In this document: positions 12,386 to 19,707 of the stretch, piece after piece
Layout: the number at the start of each line of letters is the position of its first letter
Position numbering within the stretch: the stretch's first letter is position 1
Notes under the pieces: model-generated
What the model saw: the letters and a program-made list of their open reading frames with translations, nothing else
What the model was told of the DNA's origin: nothing
Database searches by the model: none
From: CAYLPU01 sp964385635
GTDB taxonomy: Bacteria > Chloroflexota > Anaerolineae > B4-G1
Direction: 5' to 3'
Assembly: GCA_964385635.1 (NCBI GenBank)
Contig: CAYLPU010000088.1
Coordinates: forward strand, 1-21,252
Length of the DNA: 21,252 nucleotides
Made by a program: the position numbers and the translations under genes

Positions 12386-13633
12386 ATGTTGTCCAAAAGA
12401 GTACGGTGGCTCTTAGCCACCCTGATGGTTCTGACTTTGGTACTAGCCGCTTGTGGCCCGGCGGCGACGGAAGAACCGGCCACTGAGGAGCCGGCTACTG
12501 AAGAGCCGACCGAGGAAGTCAGCGAGGGAGGTTTTTCAATCCCAGCGGTCGAAGAGGGCAAGTTCAACGTGGCCATGGTGCTCATTGGCCCCCACGACGA
12601 CGGCGGCTGGAGCCAGGCTCACTATGAAGGGCTAGAGTACGTCGCGGAAAACGTGTCCGACGTTCACATAGCCTACATCGAAAACGTGCCCGAAGGCTCC
12701 GAGTCCGAGCAGGTCTTCCGCAGCCTCTCCCGCAAGGGCTTTGACCTGATCTTCGGCACATCCTTTGGCTACATGGATCCCATGGAGATCGTGGCCGAGG
12801 AGTTCCCCAACATCATGTACATCCATCTCACCGGCATCAAGTCCAACACGGAGAACTTTGGCAATCTGATGGGTGCCATGGAAAACATGAAGTACCTGGC
12901 CGGGATGCTGGCTGGAGCGCGCGCCAAGATGGATGGGAACCCCAAGTTGGGCTACATGGCCACTTTCCCCATCCCTGAAGAGATCCGGCTGGGCAACGCC
13001 ATTGCACTGGGCATGAGGAAGACCTGCCCGGAATGCACCATGGATGTGCGCTGGATCAACACCTGGCATGACCCCATCATTGAGAAAGAAGCAGCCGCTT
13101 CCCTCTTTGACGCTGGTGCGCAGGTGGTTTTCACCGGAGCCGACACGCCGGCCGTGGCCGACGTGGCCCAGGAGAAGGGCAAATGGGGCGTGACGTACGA
13201 CTGGTACGGCTCCTGCAAGGTAGATGCCTGCCTCACCGCTCCTTACTGGGTCTGGGGTCCGATCTATGCCGAAATTGCCCAGGGTGTCATTGACGGGACC
13301 TACACACCCGGCTGGCAATACTTTGACGCCGACACCGGCGGTCTGGGCCTGTATGGCTTCATGGAGGGCGAGGAACTCACCCCCGGTGTGGCGGAGTTGC
13401 CCCCTGAGGTCATTCAGGAAGTACGGGACCTGATGGCGCAAACGTTGGCCGGCGAGTTCACCCGCTTTGATGTTTTCTCTGGTCCCATCTACGACAATCA
13501 GGGCAATCTGATTGTCCCGGAGGGCAAAGCGTTGGAACAAGTTGACCTGGACGCATTCCCCGAATTCGATCTGGGTTGCGAATACTGCATGAAGTGGTGG
13601 GCCGAAGGCATCACCGCTGAACTGCCCGAATAA
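12386..13633 (+). CDS. BMP-family ABC transporter substrate-binding lipoprotein (nucleoside/purine-type)
   Basis: 415 aa. A lipoprotein signal peptide ends in LAAC (lipobox, Cys23), followed by a Thr/Glu/Pro-rich spacer with three ATEEP-type repeats (about 27-42) that tethers the domain to the membrane. The binding domain begins FNVAMVLIGPHDDGGWSQAHYEGL and runs through GTSFGYMDPM, IKSNTENFGNLMGAMENMKYLAGMLAGA (quoted in part: NFGNLMGAMENMKYLAG), and VVFTGADTPAVADVAQEKG, all diagnostic of the BMP/PnrA family that binds nucleosides or purines. GGAGG lies 8 nt upstream of the ATG. It is first of seven genes in one orientation, with the ATPase and two permeases next. The exact ligand cannot be read from sequence. 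Confidence 0.92.
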   Translation: MLSKRVRWLLATLMVLTLVLAACGPAATEEPATEEPATEEPTEEVSEGGFSIPAVEEGKFNVAMVLIGPHDDGGWSQAHYEGLEYVAENVSDVHIAYIENVPEGSESEQVFRSLSRKGFDLIFGTSFGYMDPMEIVAEEFPNIMYIHLTGIKSNTENFGNLMGAMENMKYLAGMLAGARAKMDGNPKLGYMATFPIPEEIRLGNAIALGMRKTCPECTMDVRWINTWHDPIIEKEAAASLFDAGAQVVFTGADTPAVADVAQEKGKWGVTYDWYGSCKVDACLTAPYWVWGPIYAEIAQGVIDGTYTPGWQYFDADTGGLGLYGFMEGEELTPGVAELPPEVIQEVRDLMAQTLAGEFTRFDVFSGPIYDNQGNLIVPEGKALEQVDLDAFPEFDLGCEYCMKWWAEGITAELPE

Positions 13634-13648
13634 AACCTGATCCAAGAT

Positions 13649-13685
13649 AAAGGTGCCAGGCACTTGCCAAGTGCCTGGCACCTTT
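13649..13685 (+). repeat. Perfect 17-bp hairpin between lipoprotein and ATPase genes
   Basis: AAAGGTGCCAGGCACTT (13649-13665) and its exact complement (13669-13685) with loop GCC. Only three T residues end it, so it is not a canonical terminator; it resembles the interspersed GGTGCCAGGCAC-type palindromes. Located 16 nt after the lipoprotein stop, it could protect the upstream mRNA and raise lipoprotein level over the membrane subunits. Confidence 0.8.
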
Positions 13686-13702
13686 GGTAGAAGGAGTCTG
13701 GC

Positions 13703-15253
13703 ATGGTCAATGCGGTTGAGATGCGGGGAATTGTCAAACGTTTTCCCGGCGTGCTTGCCAATGACCGGGTGAACTTGTATCTGCGCCAGGGAGAGATCCA
13801 CGCCCTGTTGGGAGAGAACGGGGCGGGCAAGAGCACGCTGATGAACGTCCTGGCCGGCCTCTACCGGCAGGAAGAAGGAACTATCCGCGTTCACGGCCAA
13901 CCCGTCTCTTTTCGCTCCCCGCGCGACGCCATCGCACATGGCATCGGCATGGTACACCAACACTTTATGCTGGTCCCCTCACTGACGGTCACGGAGAACA
14001 TCCTCCTGGGGCTGGGTAAGCCCCGCTTCCTGATGCAACTGCCCAAACGCCACAAAGAGATCGCCGCGTTAGAGGAGCAGTTCGGCCTCAAAGTGGCCCC
14101 GGAGGCCAAAATCTGGCAACTCTCGGTCGGCGAGCAGCAGCGGGTAGAGATTCTCAAAATGCTCTACCGGGGCGCGAACGTGCTCATCATGGACGAGCCA
14201 ACCGCCGTCCTCGCCCCACAGGAGGTGGACGAACTCTTTGAGACGCTGCGCTCGATGACGGCCGAGGGAAAATCCATCGTCTTTATCAGCCACAAACTGC
14301 ACGAGGTGATGACCATCTCTGACCGCATCACTGTGCTACGCAAGGGGCGCATGGCGGCCGAGCCATTGGAAACCCGATCAACCAACCAGGCAGAGTTGGC
14401 AGAATTGATGGTCGGCCGCAAGGTCCTGTTCGAGGTGACCAAAAAGCCGCGTGAACCCGGCGCAGTGCTCCTTTCCATCGAGAACGTTAGCGCAGATAAC
14501 GACAAGGGGCTTCCCGCGCTCAGAGGGGTGTCGTTACAGATCCGGTCTGGTGAGATTATGGGCCTGGCCGGCGTGGCTGGCAACGGGCAGTCCGAGTTGG
14601 CCGAGGTGATCAGCGGGCTGCGCAGTTGCACGGCTGGAACGGTGACTGTTGCTGACCAGATCGTCAGCAACCAGCCGCCTAGAGTTGCCATCGACGCCGA
14701 AGTGGCCCACATCCCTATGGACCGCACCGGCGTGGGGTCATCCCCCAACCTGAGCATCACCGACAACCTGATTATGAAAACCTACCGCCGCCCGCCCATC
14801 GCCAAAGGGTGGGCCATTGACGAGCGAACTGCCCGCCGACACGCCAATGACCTCAAGGACGATTATGAAATCATAGCCCCCTCCATTGACACCTATGCCC
14901 GGCTGCTCTCCGGGGGCAACCTGCAGCGCGTCATCCTGGCGCGGGAGATCTCCGGCCAGCCGAGCGTGATTCTGGCCGTCCAACCCACCCGCGGACTGGA
15001 CGTGGGCGCCATCGAAGGGATGCGCCGCTTGCTCCTGGAGCAACGGCAGGCGGGCACGGCGATCCTGTTGATCTCGGAAGAGTTGGAGGAACTGTTTTCC
15101 CTCAGCGACCGGATAGCCGTGATCTACGAAGGGGAGATCATGGGGGTGTTTGAAGAACCAGATCAGGAGACTATCGGTCTGATGATGGCCGGGCAGAGAG
15201 GAGACAGGGAGACAGAGAGACAGGGAGACAAGGAGACAGGGAAGGAGGACTGA
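13703..15253 (+). CDS. Nucleoside-type ABC transporter, double ATP-binding protein
   Basis: 516 aa with two tandem ABC domains, as in YufO/NupB/RbsA-like ATPases. Domain 1 has Walker A GENGAGKST (37-45), signature LSVGEQQRVEIL and Walker B VLIMDEPTAVL. Domain 2 has the degenerate Walker A GVAGNGQSE, signature LSGGNLQRVILARE and QPTRGLDVGA. The ATG at 13703 has GGAG 6 nt upstream. The final ~20 residues (QRGDRETERQGDKETGKED) are encoded by a purine-rich GGAGACA simple repeat and are not part of the fold. The stop overlaps the next start by 1 nt. It energises transport together with the two permeases downstream. Confidence 0.95.
   Translation: MVNAVEMRGIVKRFPGVLANDRVNLYLRQGEIHALLGENGAGKSTLMNVLAGLYRQEEGTIRVHGQPVSFRSPRDAIAHGIGMVHQHFMLVPSLTVTENILLGLGKPRFLMQLPKRHKEIAALEEQFGLKVAPEAKIWQLSVGEQQRVEILKMLYRGANVLIMDEPTAVLAPQEVDELFETLRSMTAEGKSIVFISHKLHEVMTISDRITVLRKGRMAAEPLETRSTNQAELAELMVGRKVLFEVTKKPREPGAVLLSIENVSADNDKGLPALRGVSLQIRSGEIMGLAGVAGNGQSELAEVISGLRSCTAGTVTVADQIVSNQPPRVAIDAEVAHIPMDRTGVGSSPNLSITDNLIMKTYRRPPIAKGWAIDERTARRHANDLKDDYEIIAPSIDTYARLLSGGNLQRVILAREISGQPSVILAVQPTRGLDVGAIEGMRRLLLEQRQAGTAILLISEELEELFSLSDRIAVIYEGEIMGVFEEPDQETIGLMMAGQRGDRETERQGDKETGKED
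15195..15247 (+). repeat. Purine-rich GGAGACAG simple repeat forming the ATPase tail
   Basis: Degenerate copies of GGAGACA/GAGACAG run to the end of the ATPase coding region and supply both its C-terminal residues and the GGAGG SD (15244-15248) of the next gene. Confidence 0.65.
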
Positions 15254-16377
15254 TGACGAGCATTGAACAATCTCGGCAGTCCATTTTGCCATTTAGGATT
15301 CGGGTCGAGCCTCGGTTGAACGTCCCCCGCTGGTTGCCCGCCGCTGTGTCTGTGGGAGCCGTCATCCTCGGCCTTGTTCTGGGAGCCATCGCGCTCCGCC
15401 TGGCCGGAGAATCCCATCCCTTCAAGGCTTATGCCAGTATCGCCAAAGTGCTGTTCGGTAGTTGGGGGGGTATCTCTGACGTGTTAGTTCAGGCAACCCC
15501 GCTGATCCTGGTAGGGTTGGCCTGTTCGGTAGCCTTTAGTATGAAGTTGTGGAACATCGGGGCCGAGGGCCAATTCTTTATCGGTGCGTTTGCCGCCAGC
15601 GCCATCGTGCTGGCCCCCGTGCTGCCGGCCGAGACGCCGGGCTGGATTTTCATCCCGGTGATGATAGTCGCCGGACTGATCGGCGGCGCGTTGTGGGGCT
15701 TTCTGCCCGGCTATCTTAAGGCCAGGTTCAACGTCAACGAGATTATCACCACCTTGATGATGAACTATATCGCCATCGAGTGGAACAACTATTTCATCTT
15801 TGGCGTGTGGAGCGAAGGGGGCTTTCAGATGAGCCCCCGCTTCCCCAGGACCGCCTGGCTCCCCCGGTTGGCCGACTATGCCAAAGAGATTCCCAAATTT
15901 GGGGGGTTGACACTGCACCTGGGGTTGATCTTTGGACCGATAGCGGCCGTCATTGTCTGGCTCATCCTCTACCGCAGCAAATGGGGCTATGAGATTCGGC
16001 TGGCCGGTGACAACCCCAAGGCAGCCCGCTACGCTGGCGTCAACATCGCCCGCAACACGGTGTGGGTGATGATGCTCTCTGGCGCACTGGCTGGCCTGGC
16101 CGGCATGGCCCAAATTAGCGGCGTGGTCCGCCGCCTGCAAGGGTCCATCTCTCCCGGCTACGGCTTTACCGGAATCATTATTGCCTGGCTATCCAAACTC
16201 AATCCGCTCGTTGTCATCGTCGTCTCTATCTTTTTCGGCGCACTGCTTCTAGCCGGGCGTGAAATGGGGCGCTCTGACGTTTCTATGCTTATTCAGGGCA
16301 TCATCCTCTTTGCCCTCATCGCCAGCGAGTTCTTGTTGCGCAACCGGGTTCGGATCATCCGCGCACGGGGGGCCTGA
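15253..16377 (+). CDS. Nucleoside-type ABC transporter permease 1 (BPD_transp_2 family)
   Basis: 374 aa, strongly hydrophobic with roughly nine or ten membrane helices. It is recognised by LVGLACSVAFSMKLWNIGAEGQFFIGAF, quoted here in parts (GLACSVAFSMKLWNIGAEGQ), by FNVNEIITTLMMNYIA, and by GVVRRLQGSISPGYGFTGIIIAWL (part: SPGYGFTGIIIAWL), the hallmarks of YufP-like nucleoside permeases. ATG overlaps the ATPase stop by 1 nt with GGAGG 4 nt upstream. An N-terminal ~35-residue extension (MTSIEQSRQSILPF...) precedes the first helix. Forms a heterodimeric channel with permease 2. Confidence 0.93.
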   Translation: MTSIEQSRQSILPFRIRVEPRLNVPRWLPAAVSVGAVILGLVLGAIALRLAGESHPFKAYASIAKVLFGSWGGISDVLVQATPLILVGLACSVAFSMKLWNIGAEGQFFIGAFAASAIVLAPVLPAETPGWIFIPVMIVAGLIGGALWGFLPGYLKARFNVNEIITTLMMNYIAIEWNNYFIFGVWSEGGFQMSPRFPRTAWLPRLADYAKEIPKFGGLTLHLGLIFGPIAAVIVWLILYRSKWGYEIRLAGDNPKAARYAGVNIARNTVWVMMLSGALAGLAGMAQISGVVRRLQGSISPGYGFTGIIIAWLSKLNPLVVIVVSIFFGALLLAGREMGRSDVSMLIQGIILFALIASEFLLRNRVRIIRARGA

Positions 16378-16379
16378 TT

Positions 16380-17348
16380 ATGGATTGGATTATTATTCTG
16401 CAAGCAGGGATTGCCAGCGGGACGGTGCTTCTCTTTGCCACTGTCGGTGAGGTGCTGGCCGAGCGTTCTGGGATTTTGAACCTGGGGTTGGAAGGGGTGA
16501 TGCTTATTGGCGCGATGTCCGCCTACAGCACAGCGGTCAGCACCAGCAATCCATGGCTGGGGCTTTTGGTGGGGATGACCGTGGCTGGGCTTCTCTCACT
16601 CATCCACGGCTTTGTCTGCATTCACCTCCAGGCGGATCAGGTGGTCAGCGGCCTCTCGCTGACCTTTTTGGGCACCGGCCTCAGCCTGGTGTTTGGCGAG
16701 GGATTGAGCAAAGCGGGCGCTATCTCGCTATTGCCCAGGCTGACCATCCCGACTCTCTCCTCCATCCCTTTCCTGGGCGACATTCTATTCACCGATCAGA
16801 GCGTTATGGTTTACGCGGGCTATCTGCTGGCTCCGGCCGCCTGGTACTATATCAACCGCACCCGGCCGGGCATGCACCTGCGGGCAGTGGGTGAGTACCC
16901 GGCCGCGGCCGACACGATGGGCATCAACGTCTATAGTGTGCGCTACCTGTACACCTTCGTCGGCGGCGTGTTGGCTGGCCTGGCCGGTGCTACTATCAGC
17001 CTGGCCATCTCGCCCGGCTGGTTCAGCCACATGACGACCTCCGGCCAGGGGTGGATCGCCATCGGCCTGACCATCTTTGCCCAATGGGATCCGCTGCGGG
17101 CGGCGGCCGGTTCCTATGCCTTCGGCGCACTGCGGCGGCTGATTCTGGACCTGCAAGCCCCCACCATGCTCCTATTTTGGGACAACCCGTTTTACTACAA
17201 CCCGTACTGGGGCTTTTTCCTCAAGATGATTCCCTACGCTTTCACCATTGTGGTGTTGGTGATCGGCTCTCGTGAGGCTCTGCGCAAACGTCTGGGCGCG
17301 CCGGCGGCACTGGGTGTCCCATATATTCGTGGCGAGCGTGGGATATAG
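16380..17348 (+). CDS. Nucleoside-type ABC transporter permease 2 (BPD_transp_2 family)
   Basis: 322 aa polytopic membrane protein related to YufQ/NupC-type permeases. Characteristic stretches are LFATVGEVLAERSGILNLGLEG near the N-terminus (here VGEVLAERSGILNLGLEG), HLQADQVVSGLSLTFLGTGLS (part: QADQVVSGLSLTFLGTGL), RAVGEYPAAADTMGINV and GWIAIGLTIFAQWDPLRAA. It starts 2 nt after permease 1; the SD is weak, in keeping with coupling. Completes the importer; membrane-integral. Confidence 0.93.
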   Translation: MDWIIILQAGIASGTVLLFATVGEVLAERSGILNLGLEGVMLIGAMSAYSTAVSTSNPWLGLLVGMTVAGLLSLIHGFVCIHLQADQVVSGLSLTFLGTGLSLVFGEGLSKAGAISLLPRLTIPTLSSIPFLGDILFTDQSVMVYAGYLLAPAAWYYINRTRPGMHLRAVGEYPAAADTMGINVYSVRYLYTFVGGVLAGLAGATISLAISPGWFSHMTTSGQGWIAIGLTIFAQWDPLRAAAGSYAFGALRRLILDLQAPTMLLFWDNPFYYNPYWGFFLKMIPYAFTIVVLVIGSREALRKRLGAPAALGVPYIRGERGI

Positions 17349-17370
17349 CCCAACAAAGATAAAGACGGCG

Positions 17371-18717
17371 ATGGATCATATCCTCGGTCTCAAATGCGCT
17401 ATCTGTGGCGCGGAGTACAAAGTTGACGAAACCGAATACGTCTGCCCCCACCACGGGGGCGACGGCATCCTCGACGTCGTCTACGACTACGACCTCATCG
17501 CACAGCGCATCAACCCGAACAAACTAGCCAACGACCCAACCCGCTCTATCTGGCGCTACCTCCCTCTCCTGCCCGTCAACCCTGAAGTCGTGCATGCGCT
17601 GGGCGATCCGCTATTGTCTAGTAATCCGCTGTTCTCCGTCGGCTGGACGCCGCTCTATCCCGCCCCGCGCCTGGCAGCCCAACTGGGCCTGGAGCACCTC
17701 TGGGTCAAGGACGATAGCCAGCAGCCCACCGGTTCATTCAAAGATCGCGCCTCCGCCATCGCCGTCGTCAAGACCCGCGAGTTGGGCTACGAGATGGTGA
17801 CGACCGCCAGCACTGGCAACGCCGCCGCCGCCCTCTCCGGCCTCTGCGCGGCGGTCCAGCAACCGAATGTCATCTTCGTCCCCCGCACCGCTCCCCAGGC
17901 CAAGATAGCGCAACTGCTGGCCTACGGTTCCACTGTCCTTCTGGTGGACGGCACCTACGACCAGGCGTTTGACCTATGCCTGGAGGCAGCGCGGGCCTTC
18001 GGCTGGTACAATCGCAACACCGCCTACAACCCGTATATGTCTGAAGGAAAGAAGACAGCGGCGTATGAAATTTGCGAGCAATTGACGGTGTCTGTAGGGG
18101 CGGGGAGACCCTGTCCCTACAATACCGTGGCGGGCGCGGAAGGGCGCAGACGAGCCACGCCCCTCCAAGCACCTGATGTGATCCTGATTCCTGTCGGTGA
18201 CGGCTGCATCATCGGTGGCATCCACAAGGGGCTGCGGGACCTGGCGGCGCTGGGCTGGATAGACCGAATGCCACGGCTCATCGGCGTGCAAGCGACGGGG
18301 TCCTCCCCGCTGGTGGACGCCTGGGAGCGCGGGCTGGCGGGGTGGGAGATGGAGCCGGTGGAGGCCCATTCCATCGCCGACAGCATCGTCGCCGGACTGC
18401 CTCGCGACCGCATCAAGGCGCTACGGGCGGTGCGTGAGACCGGCGGGGCCTTCACCCGCGTGGACGACGAGGAAATCCTGGCTGCCATCCCCGCCCTGGC
18501 CCAGGGTTGCGGCGTCTTCGCCGAGCCTGCTGCTGCCGCCGCCTACGCCGGGTTGATCCGGGTCGTGGAAGGGGGACTGGTCGGCCCCGACGAGCATGCG
18601 GTCGTCCTGGTCACCGGCTCTGGCCTCAAAGACGTCGCCAGCGCGATGAAAGCGGTGAAGGAGCAGCCGACGGTTGTGGAGCCAACGCTGGCGGCTGTCA
18701 GACGGGTGGTTGGTTAG
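17371..18717 (+). CDS. Threonine-synthase-like PLP enzyme with N-terminal zinc ribbon
   Basis: 448 aa from the ATG at 17371; the longer frame from 17272 overlaps permease 2 and is rejected. Residues 9-28 form a zinc ribbon (CAIC ... CPHH), common in this branch of threonine synthases. The fold-type-II core has GWTPLYPAPRL, the PLP Schiff-base lysine in PTGSFKDRA (Lys124), TASTGNAAAALSG and the phosphate-binding VPVGDGCIIGGI. Classical members convert phosphohomoserine to threonine; sequence alone does not exclude a beta-eliminating lyase. An insertion of about 28 residues (TVSVGAGRPC ... RRRATPLQ, roughly 240-267) lies between EICEQL and APDVILIPVGDG, where relatives join directly, and is encoded by palindromic repeat DNA. 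Context in a catabolic operon without other threonine genes favours a degradative role. Confidence 0.82.
   Translation: MDHILGLKCAICGAEYKVDETEYVCPHHGGDGILDVVYDYDLIAQRINPNKLANDPTRSIWRYLPLLPVNPEVVHALGDPLLSSNPLFSVGWTPLYPAPRLAAQLGLEHLWVKDDSQQPTGSFKDRASAIAVVKTRELGYEMVTTASTGNAAAALSGLCAAVQQPNVIFVPRTAPQAKIAQLLAYGSTVLLVDGTYDQAFDLCLEAARAFGWYNRNTAYNPYMSEGKKTAAYEICEQLTVSVGAGRPCPYNTVAGAEGRRRATPLQAPDVILIPVGDGCIIGGIHKGLRDLAALGWIDRMPRLIGVQATGSSPLVDAWERGLAGWEMEPVEAHSIADSIVAGLPRDRIKALRAVRETGGAFTRVDDEEILAAIPALAQGCGVFAEPAAAAAYAGLIRVVEGGLVGPDEHAVVLVTGSGLKDVASAMKAVKEQPTVVEPTLAAVRRVVG
18088..18171. repeat. Palindromic repeat inserted in frame in the threonine-synthase-like gene
   Basis: Contains an imperfect 12-bp inverted repeat (GTAGGGGCGGGG at 18094-18105 with CCCTGTCCCTAC at 18109-18120) and a second, weaker one with arms GTGGCGGGCGC (18126-18136) and GACGAGCCACGCCCC (18149 onward). 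GTAGGGGCGGG palindromes of this kind normally occur between genes. Its length is a multiple of three, preserving the frame. Confidence 0.6.
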
Positions 18718-18729
18718 GTGGTTAGTTAG

Positions 18730-19665
18730 ATGGTCGATGTTGTGTTTCTCGGAACCGGCGGAGCGTTCTCCGCAGGCCGAAGAAGTAACCTGTCGCTGCT
18801 GATCGAGAGCACAGCAAGTGGTGCCGTTACTTCCGATTTCCGGATGCTGGTCGAAGCCGGGCCGACGATCATGCAGCAACTGGCTCGTATCAATCTTCAG
18901 GCTGATGAAATTGAACGCATCTTTGTCTCTCATTCCCACGGTGACCATACTTTGGGATTTCCGATGCTCGCCCTCAATCGCTACGATGCCCTCACCCCGC
19001 TCCACATCTACGCGGGTCTCAACACCATTGCCACCCTGGAGGTGCTTTCCGCGCAGGTCTATCCCATCCTGAGCATTCACCGCCTCGACTTTCACTGGCA
19101 CGAACTATGGGAACAGCGCCCGGACGAGAGAATTCTGGCGACAGGCATCACCCTGCGCACTGTCGCGGTTCCCCACCCGCCTGGCATACCCACGCTGGCC
19201 GCCCGGTGGGACTTTTCCGGCGGTCCGTCGGTCACCCTCATCACCGACACTGTCCCTAACGCCGCTGCCGTCGAACTGGCCCGCGACAGTGACCTGCTGA
19301 TCCACGAAGCCTCCTTCAGCACCGTGCTGCAGCCCGACGCCGAGCCGGCCCTGCACTTTCACAGCACAGCCCAACAGGCCGGCGAGGTTGCTCGCCAGGC
19401 TGGCTGCCCGCGTCTGGCGCTGGTGCACCTGGGATTGAAAATCGGCGAACATCCTGGCGTGCTGGCCGAAGAGGCACGTGCTGGCACCGACCTGCAGGTG
19501 ATTGTCCCTGAGGACGGTGAACGGCTATCAATGGAGTGCATTTCACCCCAGTTGACAGAGGAGGGAGTAACCCCAGATGCGACCGGGGCGGCATCTGGGG
19601 ATGCCTGCCCCTCAGCTGACTTGAAACACACCCTTACCAATGTCAATGGGCAAAATAATACATGA
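18730..19665 (+). CDS. Metallo-beta-lactamase-fold hydrolase (RNase Z/arylsulfatase-like)
   Basis: 311 aa. VVFLGTGGAFSAGRRSN (4-20) and the metal-binding HSHGDH (68-73), followed by GFPML, are typical of the RNase Z/AtsA/PhnP-like branch; VPHPPGIPTLAARWDF, LITDTVPNA (bridging Asp) and IHEASF supply later motifs, with HFHSTAQQAGEVA as a further His ligand region. It probably hydrolyses a phosphodiester, lactone or amide in the imported substrate or an intermediate. The last ~35 residues (from about TEEGVTPDATG) are encoded by an inverted repeat and low-complexity DNA and are unlikely to belong to the fold. SD is weak; the start is 12 nt after the previous stop. Context suggests a ring-opening or deacylating step, but this is inference. 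Confidence 0.82.
   Translation: MVDVVFLGTGGAFSAGRRSNLSLLIESTASGAVTSDFRMLVEAGPTIMQQLARINLQADEIERIFVSHSHGDHTLGFPMLALNRYDALTPLHIYAGLNTIATLEVLSAQVYPILSIHRLDFHWHELWEQRPDERILATGITLRTVAVPHPPGIPTLAARWDFSGGPSVTLITDTVPNAAAVELARDSDLLIHEASFSTVLQPDAEPALHFHSTAQQAGEVARQAGCPRLALVHLGLKIGEHPGVLAEEARAGTDLQVIVPEDGERLSMECISPQLTEEGVTPDATGAASGDACPSADLKHTLTNVNGQNNT
19571..19610. repeat. Inverted repeat encoding the hydrolase C-terminal tail
   Basis: CCCCAGATGC (19571-19580) and GCATCTGGGG (19591-19600) form a perfect 10-bp stem around GACCGGGGCG; an overlapping alternative pairs GGGGCGGCATC with GATGCCTGCCCC. It lies inside the end of the hydrolase coding sequence. Confidence 0.7.
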
Positions 19666-19707
19666 CGAAAGGACTACGAAGGAATTTTTGACGAAGGAGA
19701 TGCTGAA

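Noticed and set aside
13649..13685. Rho-independent terminator between lipoprotein and ATPase genes
   Set aside because: The stem is perfect but is followed by TTTGG rather than a T-run, and the next gene has a good SD 6 nt before its start, so full termination is unlikely.
12632..13963. A 443-codon open frame on the minus strand opposite the BMP lipoprotein and the ATPase start
   Set aside because: It is antisense to two clearly identified genes, runs through the 17-bp hairpin, and has the Gly/His/Val/Ala-rich composition of a shadow frame.
15163..15425. Minus-strand frames reading SLSPCLPVSLSP
   Set aside because: This is only the translation of the GGAGACAG simple repeat at the ATPase gene end.
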